DNA of 11,595 nt from Candidatus Staskawiczbacteria bacterium (lineage in GTDB: Bacteria > Patescibacteriota > Minisyncoccia > Minisyncoccales > Staskawiczbacteraceae), in NCBI GenBank assembly GCA_903913175.1, contig CAIWKF010000025.1, positions 1 to 11,595 of the forward strand, given 5' to 3'. A program made the position numbers and the translations under genes. The notes below the pieces were generated by a model. The model worked only from the letters and a program-made list of their open reading frames with translations. It was not told where the DNA came from and ran no database searches. Shown piece after piece: positions 6,525-11,595 of the stretch. Within the stretch, counting starts at the first letter, position 1. Each line of letters starts with the position of its first letter.

Positions 6525-6830
6525 ATGAAAATAAAAAAAGGAGATACAGTTTTAATAATTTCAGGTAAAGATAAGGGTAAAACCGGAAAGGTTTTTACAT
6601 CACTTCCTAAAGAAGAAGGTATTTTGATTGAAGGCATAAATTTAATGAAAAAACACGTTAAAGCAAAAAAGCAAGGAGAAAAAGGACAGTTAGTTCAAAT
6701 GCCAGCTAAAGTAAATATTTCAAATGTAAAACTTATTTGTCCTAAATGCGGAAAAGCTGTAAGAGTTGGATATGAAATAAAAAATAAACAAAAAAATAGG
6801 ATTTGTAAAAAATGTAGTCAGATAATATAA
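6525..6830 (+). CDS. rplX: 50S ribosomal protein L24 with zinc ribbon
   Basis: L24 is an assembly initiator at the tunnel exit. The KOW motif is clear at the N-terminus: KKGDTVLIISGKDKGKTGKV at 4-23, then EGINLMKKHVKAKKQ. The C-terminal half contains two CxxC pairs, Cys72/Cys75 and Cys94/Cys97, forming a zinc ribbon as in many bacterial L24 proteins. The length of 101 is typical. Zinc binding follows from the retained cysteines and is inferred. It sits between rplN and rplE with 8-nt and 15-nt gaps. Confidence 0.97.
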   Translation: MKIKKGDTVLIISGKDKGKTGKVFTSLPKEEGILIEGINLMKKHVKAKKQGEKGQLVQMPAKVNISNVKLICPKCGKAVRVGYEIKNKQKNRICKKCSQII

Positions 6831-6845
6831 AGTAAAAGAAATAAC

Positions 6846-7409
6846 ATGATAAGCCTTAAAGAAAAATATAAAAAAGAAGTATTACCACAAATGATGAAAA
6901 AGTTTGGATATAAAAACCCAATGGCTGTTCCTTGTATTAAAAAAGTTACTATAAATTCTTCATTTGGAAAAACAGCTGTGACTAAAACTGGAGCTGAAAG
7001 GGAAAAATTAATTAATCTTGTTTCTCAAGACCTTGCTTTAATTACAGGACAAAAAGCTAAAATTGCCAAATCAAAGAAATCAATTGCAGGATTTAAATTA
7101 AGAGAAGGATTAGAGATAGCTGAATTTATTACTCTAAGAAAACAAAGAATGTGGGATTTTTTAGAAAGATTTATTCATTTAGTTTTGCCAAGAACTAGAG
7201 ATTTTAAAGGATTAAACCCTATGTCAGTGGATCAAAAAGGAAATTTTACAGTAGGATTCAAAGAAAACGTAGCTTTTCCAGAAATTTTTACAGAAAAAGA
7301 AAAAACAATTTTTGGATTAGAAATTACAATAACAACTAATGCAAAAAACAAAGAAGAGGGATTAGAATTATATAAATTAATGGGCTTTCCAATGAAGGAA
7401 GGTAAATAA
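6846..7409 (+). CDS. rplE: 50S ribosomal protein L5
   Basis: L5 binds 5S rRNA together with L18 and forms the bridge from the central protuberance to the 30S head. YKKEVLPQMMKKFGYKN at the start, then KKVTIN, LITGQKAKIAKSKKSIAGFK near 75-94 and LREGLEIA are family motifs. LPRTRDFKGLNPMSVDQKGN in the C-terminal half is diagnostic. The 187 residues match the usual 178-187. The start has C at -1, one of few genes here without T or A. The spacing to rpsN is 9 nt. Confidence 0.97.
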   Translation: MISLKEKYKKEVLPQMMKKFGYKNPMAVPCIKKVTINSSFGKTAVTKTGAEREKLINLVSQDLALITGQKAKIAKSKKSIAGFKLREGLEIAEFITLRKQRMWDFLERFIHLVLPRTRDFKGLNPMSVDQKGNFTVGFKENVAFPEIFTEKEKTIFGLEITITTNAKNKEEGLELYKLMGFPMKEGK

Positions 7410-7418
7410 AATAAGAAA

Positions 7419-7604
7419 ATGGCTAAAACATCTCAAGAAGCAAAATCAAAAGTTAAACCAAAATTTTCAACAAGGAAAATTAACCGTTGTTTTAAATGTG
7501 GCAGAAGGCATGGATATATGCGTGTATTTGGACTTTGCAGAATATGTTTTAGAGAATTGGCAAACAAAGGAGAAATTCCAGGAATTAAAAAATCAAGCTG
7601 GTAG
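7419..7604 (+). CDS. rpsN: 30S ribosomal protein S14, zinc-binding (type Z) form
   Basis: S14 acts in late 30S head assembly next to S10 and S19. This is the short zinc-dependent type: 61 residues with Cys24, Cys27, Cys40 and Cys43 in RCFKCGRRHGYMRVFGLCRI and the usual ending PGIKKSSW. The N-terminus has about 10 more residues than expected before the basic region. AAGGAAGG occurs upstream but leaves 16 nt to the ATG, too far for an ordinary ribosome binding site. The gene ends with TAG, and an intergenic repeat begins within two bases of that stop. Confidence 0.97.
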   Translation: MAKTSQEAKSKVKPKFSTRKINRCFKCGRRHGYMRVFGLCRICFRELANKGEIPGIKKSSW

Positions 7605-7605
7605 G

Positions 7606-7686
7606 GGGAGCGAAGCGAACACTTAAGGGAGCGGAATGAACACTTATGTGACACTTAAATTTTAACAAAAATTTTAGGGCTCAGGC
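7606..7686 (+). repeat. Intergenic repeat copy A, upstream of rpsH
   Basis: The copy starts 2 nt after the rpsN stop. It has two head units, GGGAGCGAAGCGAACACTTA (7606-7625) and the variant GGGAGCGGAATGAACACTTA (7627-7646). A tail follows that contains an inverted repeat, AAATTTT (7657-7663) with AAAATTT (7668-7674), and ends TTAGGGCTCAGGC at 7686. The same head and tail recur after rpsH. The head is much richer in G+C than the surrounding spacers. The 40 nt from 7687 to the rpsH start are nearly pure A/T and show nothing else recognisable. Confidence 0.9.
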
Positions 7687-7726
7687 AAGGTGCAAGTATT
7701 TATATTTAAATATTTAAAATTATACT

Positions 7727-8116
7727 ATGATCGATCCAATAACAGACATGTTAAATCAAATTAGAAATGCACAGGCTGTATTAAAGCCTGAGTTTTCTAT
7801 GAATGCTTCTAATTTAAAACTTGAAATAGCTAAAATTTTAGTTGATAATAATTTTATTTTAGAAGTTAAAAAAACCACAAAAGGAAAAGCAAAGACTATG
7901 AAGATTGTGTTAAAATATGATAATAATGAACCAGCTATTGCAGGTATTAAAAGAGTTTCCAAACAAGGACAAAGAATTTACCAAACAGTTTCTGAATTAA
8001 GAAAAGTGCGTGGAGGATATGGCATTTCAATTGTTTCAACATCAAAAGGACTTATGACAGGAAAAGATGCTAAAAAGTCTAAACTTGGTGGAGAAGTGAT
8101 TTGTGAGGTATGGTAA
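7727..8116 (+). CDS. rpsH: 30S ribosomal protein S8
   Basis: S8 binds the central domain of 16S rRNA and in E. coli also represses the spc operon through its mRNA. MIDPITDMLNQIRNAQ opens the protein. The C-terminal RNA-binding part has ELRKVRGGYGISIVSTSKGLMTG at about 90-112 (in two pieces, ELRKVRGGYGI and SIVSTSKGLMTG), and the end GGEVICEVW is standard. The 129-residue length is normal. It is the only gene in the window bounded on both sides by the intergenic repeat, and the downstream repeat starts at the base after its TAA. Whether the repeats act in S8-linked control is unknown. Confidence 0.97.
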   Translation: MIDPITDMLNQIRNAQAVLKPEFSMNASNLKLEIAKILVDNNFILEVKKTTKGKAKTMKIVLKYDNNEPAIAGIKRVSKQGQRIYQTVSELRKVRGGYGISIVSTSKGLMTGKDAKKSKLGGEVICEVW

Positions 8117-8176
8117 GGGAGCGAAGCGAACACTTATCTGACACTTAAATTTTAGCAAAAAATTTAGGGATCAGGC
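8117..8176 (+). repeat. Intergenic repeat copy B1 (60 bp)
   Basis: This copy starts at the base directly after the rpsH stop. It has one head, GGGAGCGAAGCGAACACTTA, then a tail able to form a hairpin. TAAATTTT (8146-8153) pairs with AAAATTTA (8159-8166) around the loop AGCAA. An outer CTGA/TCAG pairing follows (8138-8141 with 8171-8174), with a partly mismatched segment between. Stop codons occur in all three forward frames inside the unit. It is identical, base for base, to copy B2. Confidence 0.93.
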
Positions 8177-8236
8177 GGGAGCGAAGCGAACACTTATCTG
8201 ACACTTAAATTTTAGCAAAAAATTTAGGGATCAGGC
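8177..8236 (+). repeat. Intergenic repeat copy B2 (60 bp, identical to B1)
   Basis: This is a perfect tandem copy of B1 with no spacer, carrying the same head and hairpin tail and ending ATCAGGC. Complete identity over 60 bp of non-coding DNA means the duplication is recent or kept uniform by recombination. If it comes from a metagenomic assembly, the copy number here needs caution. Confidence 0.93.
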
Positions 8237-8306
8237 GGGAGCGAAGCGAACACTTAAGGGAATGTAATGAACACTTATGTGACACTTAAAAATTTAGGGA
8301 TCAAGC
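8237..8306 (+). repeat. Intergenic repeat copy B3 (70 bp, diverged)
   Basis: This copy follows B2 directly. Like copy A it has two heads, an exact one (8237-8256) and a variant beginning GGGAATGTAATGAACACTTA (8258-8277), then TGTGACACTTAA. Its tail lacks the left arm and loop seen in B1 and B2, so the main hairpin is lost, and it ends GATCAAGC. The two-head layout makes A and B3 closer to each other than either is to B1/B2. The 27 nt to the rplF start are A/T only apart from ordinary spacer sequence. Confidence 0.85.
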
Positions 8307-8333
8307 AAAATTTAAAAAATAAAATAAAAAATT

Positions 8334-8885
8334 ATGTCAAGAATAGGAAAAAAACAAATTGAAATACCAGATGGAGTTAAAGTTGAACTTTTGGGCTCTG
8401 AAATTAAAGTTTCAGGACCAAAGGGTCAATTACAAGGCCAAATTCATCAAGATATTAAGGTTGAAGTTTCTAACAACATAATTTTTGTTTCTCCAAAAAA
8501 AGAAATTCCCTTGAAAAAAGATAAAGCTTTATGGGGTTTATATAGGGCTTTAATTAATAACATGGTTGAAGGAGTAAGTAAGGGTTATGAAAAAAAACTA
8601 GAGATTGAGGGGGTTGGATTTAAAGCAGTAGTTGAGGCTGACGCATTATCATTAAATGTTGGATTTATTCATCCTATAAAAATTAAGAAACCAGAAGGAG
8701 TAACATTTCTTGTTGAAAAAAACTTAATTACAGTTTCTGGTATTAGCAAAGAAAAAGTTGGACAAGTTTCAGCAGAAATAAGACAAGCTAAAAAAGCTGA
8801 ACCATATAAAGGAAAAGGAATTAAATACCAGGGAGAAAAAATTAGAAGAAAAGAGGGTAAAAAGGTTGTTTCAGCTAAAAAATAA
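8334..8885 (+). CDS. rplF: 50S ribosomal protein L6
   Basis: L6 stabilises the sarcin-ricin region near the factor-binding site. MSRIGKKQIEIPDGVKVEL opens it, VSGPKGQL follows at 27-34, and the two repeated L6 domains fit with the second containing ITVSGISKEKVGQVSAEIR at 132-150. The family C-terminal motif is EPYKGKGIKYQGEKIRRKEG at 156-175. The 183-residue length is normal. The nearest upstream gene is separated by the repeat block, so if a transcript break or processing occurs anywhere in the cluster, this is a likely place. Confidence 0.97.
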   Translation: MSRIGKKQIEIPDGVKVELLGSEIKVSGPKGQLQGQIHQDIKVEVSNNIIFVSPKKEIPLKKDKALWGLYRALINNMVEGVSKGYEKKLEIEGVGFKAVVEADALSLNVGFIHPIKIKKPEGVTFLVEKNLITVSGISKEKVGQVSAEIRQAKKAEPYKGKGIKYQGEKIRRKEGKKVVSAKK

Positions 8886-8894
8886 TAAAAATAT

Positions 8895-9239
8895 ATGTCA
8901 ATAAAAACTGAAAAACGCCAAAGAAGGCATAAAAAAATAAGAGCTAGAATCCATGGTACTAAAGACAGACCTCGTTTGTTTGTTTTTAGATCTTTAAGCC
9001 ATATTTATGCACAATTAATTGATGATGATAAAGCCATAGTAATAGATTCTGCATCTGATAAAAGCATAAAAGGCAAAAATACCAAAATACAGCTAGCTAC
9101 GGAAGTTGGAAAACTGATTGCCAAAAAAGCCAGTGAGCATAAAATTGAAGCAGTTATTTTTGATAGAGGAGGAATTGTTTTTCACGGCAGAATAAAAGCA
9201 CTAGCAGACGGCGCAAGAGAAGGGGGTCTTAAATTTTAA
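8895..9239 (+). CDS. rplR: 50S ribosomal protein L18
   Basis: L18 binds 5S rRNA in the central protuberance with L5. RRHKKIRARIHGTKDRPRL at 10-28, then VFRSLSHIYAQLIDD, and the C-terminal FDRGGIVFHGRIKALADGAR at 149-type family position (residues 89-108 here) are diagnostic. The end EGGLKF is the usual one. At 114 residues it is a normal length. Gaps are 9 nt to rplF and 21 nt to rpsE, with no Shine-Dalgarno sequence. Confidence 0.97.
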   Translation: MSIKTEKRQRRHKKIRARIHGTKDRPRLFVFRSLSHIYAQLIDDDKAIVIDSASDKSIKGKNTKIQLATEVGKLIAKKASEHKIEAVIFDRGGIVFHGRIKALADGAREGGLKF

Positions 9240-9260
9240 AAATTTTTAAATTTATAAATT

Positions 9261-9827
9261 ATGGTAGAAGAAATAAAAAAAACTACAACTCAATCGCCTA
9301 CAACACCATCACAATTTTCAAAAAAAGATAATGATGGATTTAAGCCTGTAAATAAAAGGTTTGGTTTTAATCGTGGGAAAAACACAGTTAGAGATGAATT
9401 TGAAACAAAAATGTTAGATTTAGCAAGAGTTACTAGAGTTACTGGAGGAGGAAAAAGAATGAGCTTTAGAGCTGTTGTTATTGCGGGAGATAAAAAAGGA
9501 AAAATTGGTATTGGTATTGATAAAGGAAAAGATGTTTCTCAAGCAATTGAAAAGGCAACAAGAAGAGCAAAGAAAAATTTAATTAGCGTTGTGATTGTTG
9601 ATGGAACTATTCCTTATGAGGTTTCTGCTAAATCTGGACCAGCATATATTGTATTAAAACCACAAAAAAAGGGTAGAGGATTGGTGGCAGGAGGAGCAGT
9701 TAGAACTATTTGTGATTTAGCTGGTATCAAAAACATTTCATCAAAAATTTTGTCTGGATCAAAAAATAAATTAAATAATGCTAGAGCCACAATGGAAGCG
9801 TTAAGAAAATTAAAAGCTAAGGCTTAA
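9261..9827 (+). CDS. rpsE: 30S ribosomal protein S5 with N-terminal extension
   Basis: S5 helps keep decoding accurate and forms part of the mRNA entry channel. A double-stranded RNA-binding-like domain starts near residue 46 (EFETKMLDLARVTRVTGGGK), with MSFRAVVIAGDKKGKIGIG at 67-85. The C-terminal domain has GRGLVAGGAVRTICDLAGIK at 138-157 and ends RATMEALRKLKAKA. About 45 residues rich in Lys, Thr, Asn and Pro precede the core, giving 188 residues. Its stop is 6 nt before rplO, leaving no room for rpmD, which normally lies here. Confidence 0.97.
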   Translation: MVEEIKKTTTQSPTTPSQFSKKDNDGFKPVNKRFGFNRGKNTVRDEFETKMLDLARVTRVTGGGKRMSFRAVVIAGDKKGKIGIGIDKGKDVSQAIEKATRRAKKNLISVVIVDGTIPYEVSAKSGPAYIVLKPQKKGRGLVAGGAVRTICDLAGIKNISSKILSGSKNKLNNARATMEALRKLKAKA

Positions 9828-9833
9828 AAAAAT

Positions 9834-10265
9834 ATGCAAACTCATCAATTACAACCAAAACATAAAACTCATAACAAAAAAAGAATTGGTAGGGGTGGAA
9901 AAAAAGGAACTTATTCTGGAAAAGGAATGAAGGGACAAACCTCTAGGGCTGGTAGAAAAATGATGCCATTTGTTAGAGAAATTATTAAAAGGTATCCAAA
10001 ATTAAAAGGATACAGGGCTTTTGTTCCAGAAGATTTAACTGCAGTTGTTAATTTAGATATTTTAGAAAAAAATGCAAAAGAAGGTCAAACTATAACTCCA
10101 AATACTTTAGTAAAACTTGGTATTGTTAAACAAATAAAAGGTTTTACTCCAAAAGTTAAAATTTTGGGCCGTGGTAAATTTTCTAAAAAACTTACTATTG
10201 AAAAATGTTTTATCTCTAAAACAGCTAAGGAGTCAATTGAAAAAGCCGGAGGCAAAGTCAAATAA
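9834..10265 (+). CDS. rplO: 50S ribosomal protein L15
   Basis: L15 is a late-assembly protein running through the large subunit. The basic N-terminal signature reads KKRIGRGGKKGTYSGKGMKG at 15-34, followed by QTSRAG. The variant GGKKGTYSGKG, in place of the more common GSGKGKTAGRG, agrees with CPR-type L15 proteins as I know them. The C-terminal domain has VKILGRGKFSKKLTIEKC at 108-125 and ends with IEKAGGKVK. Length is 143, normal. A weak AAGG lies 11 nt upstream of the start, inside rpsE. Confidence 0.96.
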   Translation: MQTHQLQPKHKTHNKKRIGRGGKKGTYSGKGMKGQTSRAGRKMMPFVREIIKRYPKLKGYRAFVPEDLTAVVNLDILEKNAKEGQTITPNTLVKLGIVKQIKGFTPKVKILGRGKFSKKLTIEKCFISKTAKESIEKAGGKVK

Positions 10266-10277
10266 AAATTTAAATCA

Positions 10278-11555
10278 ATGTGGTACGATAAAATATTATT
10301 TTTATTTAAAAACAAAGACCTAAGAAACAAAATTCTATTTGTTATTGGTCTTTTTATAGTTTTTAGAATAGCCGCTAATATTCCAATTCCTGGAATTGGC
10401 ACTGAAAACCTAAAAAGATTTTTTACTGATAATCAAGTTTTTGGACTTTTAAATATTTTTTCTGGAGGAGCTTTAAGTAATTTTTCTATTGTACTTTTAG
10501 GACTTGGGCCATATATTACTTCTACAATTATTTTACAGCTTTTAACAATGATTTTTCCTGCTTTGGAAAAATTATATAAAGAAGAAGGAGAAGCTGGAAG
10601 ACAGAAATTTAATCAATATTCAAGACTTTTAACCATTCCTTTGGCTCTTTTTGAGGGTTACGGAATGTTAACTTTATTCCAAAGACAAGGAGTAATTTCT
10701 GCGCTATCTTTGCCAACAATGATAAGTTCTATAATAACTATTGCCGCAGGCGCCATGTTTTTAATGTGGCTTGGAGAAATTATTACTGAACAGGGAATGG
10801 GAAATGGTATTTCACTTTTAATTTTTGCTGGAATAGTTGCAAGTCTTCCTATGAATATTTTTCAAACATTTGCTGCTTGGGACCCATCTAAAATACCTTC
10901 ATACTTAGTATTCTTTGTTTTATCTATTGTTATTATTGCTTCAGTTGTTTTAATTACCGAGGCCAGAAGAAATATACCAGTCTCATATGCTAAACGCGTA
11001 AGAGGAATGAAAATGTATGGAGGAGTATCTACTTATTTGCCTTTAAATGTTAATCCAGCAGGTGTTATGCCTATAATCTTTGCATTATCTATTTTACTTT
11101 TTCCTGGCATGATTGCAGGGTTCTTAGGGGGAACACCAGGGCTTATTGGAACAATTGCCACTCAAGCTGGGCTATTTTTTAACAATGTTTGGGTTCATGG
11201 AATTTTATATTTTATTTTAGTAGTTATATTTACATATTTTTATACAGCAGTTACTTTTGATCCAAAAGCTATTGCGGAAAACTTACAGAAAATGGGAGGA
11301 TTTATTCCAGGAGTTAGACCAGGATCTTCAACTATTACTTTTTTGAAACATATTTTAAATAGAGTTTTATTCACAGGTGCTATATTTTTAGGGTTAATTG
11401 CTGTCTTACCTTCAATTGTGGCAGGATTAACAGGGGTTACAGGTTTTACTTTTTTGATTGGAGGAACTTCACTTTTGATTGTGGTCTCTGTAGTATTGGA
11501 TACAATGCGACAAATAAATGCCCAACTTCAAATGCGCGAATACGATACTTTCTAG
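10278..11555 (+). CDS. secY: Preprotein translocase subunit SecY
   Basis: SecY is the channel of the SecYEG translocon in the cytoplasmic membrane. It works with SecA for secretion and with ribosomes for membrane insertion. Ten hydrophobic segments are visible, at about residues 19-37, 70-93, 115-135, 147-168, 177-195, 207-227, 259-280, 303-324, 362-384 and 388-407. A plug-like segment lies near 55-66 (FGLLNIFSGGALS), and EQGMGNGISLLIFAGI is at 171-186. The cytosolic loop with YAKRVRGMKMYGG (237-249) and the loop tip FIPGVRPG (342-349), with Arg347 matching E. coli Arg357, are the SecA and ribosome contact loops. The length of 425 is normal and the protein is complete. The 40 nt after the TAG show no gene start or terminator. 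Confidence 0.98.
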   Translation: MWYDKILFLFKNKDLRNKILFVIGLFIVFRIAANIPIPGIGTENLKRFFTDNQVFGLLNIFSGGALSNFSIVLLGLGPYITSTIILQLLTMIFPALEKLYKEEGEAGRQKFNQYSRLLTIPLALFEGYGMLTLFQRQGVISALSLPTMISSIITIAAGAMFLMWLGEIITEQGMGNGISLLIFAGIVASLPMNIFQTFAAWDPSKIPSYLVFFVLSIVIIASVVLITEARRNIPVSYAKRVRGMKMYGGVSTYLPLNVNPAGVMPIIFALSILLFPGMIAGFLGGTPGLIGTIATQAGLFFNNVWVHGILYFILVVIFTYFYTAVTFDPKAIAENLQKMGGFIPGVRPGSSTITFLKHILNRVLFTGAIFLGLIAVLPSIVAGLTGVTGFTFLIGGTSLLIVVSVVLDTMRQINAQLQMREYDTF

Positions 11556-11595
11556 TTTTATTATTTTTATTTGAAATTAGAATCCATAAAAAAAC

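Noticed and set aside
7721..7726. TATACT as a -10 box for rpsH
   Set aside because: It touches the ATG, so transcription would start inside the gene, and no -35 element lies at the right distance.
8117..8155. Small peptide encoded by the repeat (GSEANTYLTLKF in one frame)
   Set aside because: There is no start codon in that frame, all three frames close within about 13 codons, and the unit is better explained as non-coding.
7605..8310. CRISPR array
   Set aside because: The repeated units abut without unique spacers, differ in length (60, 70 and 81 bp) and are interrupted by rpsH.
21..11555. Alternative genetic code with UGA as glycine
   Set aside because: All genes are complete with no in-frame TGA, and glycine positions use GGN codons.
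11571..11595. Promoter beginning with TTGAAA after secY
   Set aside because: The -10 position would fall at or beyond the end of the window, so it cannot be judged.

Overview
The window is a contiguous S10-spc ribosomal protein cluster with every gene on the + strand: rpsJ, rplC, rplD, rplW, rplB, rpsS, an unrecognised secreted-protein gene, rplV, rpsC, rplP, rpmC, rpsQ, rplN, rplX, rplE, rpsN, rpsH, rplF, rplR, rpsE, rplO and secY. The DNA is strongly AT-rich. Three features point to a bacterium of the Candidate Phyla Radiation (Patescibacteria), probably Parcubacteria-like: rpmD (L30) is missing between rpsE and rplO, S10, L23 and S5 carry lysine-rich N-terminal extensions, and recognisable Shine-Dalgarno sequences are absent. 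The phylum call is an inference, because no rRNA gene is present. All genes read through full length without in-frame TGA, so the SR1/Gracilibacteria code (UGA = Gly) does not apply.

Layout. Positions 21-3437 hold the S10 half up to rpsS. A 124-nt gap after rpsJ contains a GC-rich segment that folds into a three-way junction or, alternatively, into a terminator-like hairpin with a U tract; I read it as a candidate attenuator. Positions 3446-4045 encode a 199-residue protein with an N-terminal signal or anchor, placed between rpsS and rplV, normally an invariant junction. Positions 4059-7604 run rplV to rpsN with gaps mostly under 25 nt; a good promoter-like pair precedes rpmC. Positions 7605-8333 hold rpsH flanked on both sides by copies of one intergenic repeat: one upstream, three downstream, two of them perfect 60-bp tandem copies. 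Positions 8334-11555 run rplF to secY, again tightly packed. The last 40 nt contain nothing I recognise.

How the genes work together. The ribosomal proteins build both subunits: S10, S19, S3, S17, S14, S8 and S5 in the small subunit, and L3, L4, L23, L2, L22, L16, L29, L14, L24, L5, L6, L18 and L15 in the large one. L22, L23, L24 and L29 ring the exit tunnel, and L23/L29 dock onto SecY, the last gene and the protein-conducting channel. Tight spacing implies co-transcription and possibly translational coupling. No stretch above 300 nt lacks a gene. The unexplained parts are the leader-like RNA after rpsJ, the inserted secreted-protein gene and the repeats around rpsH.
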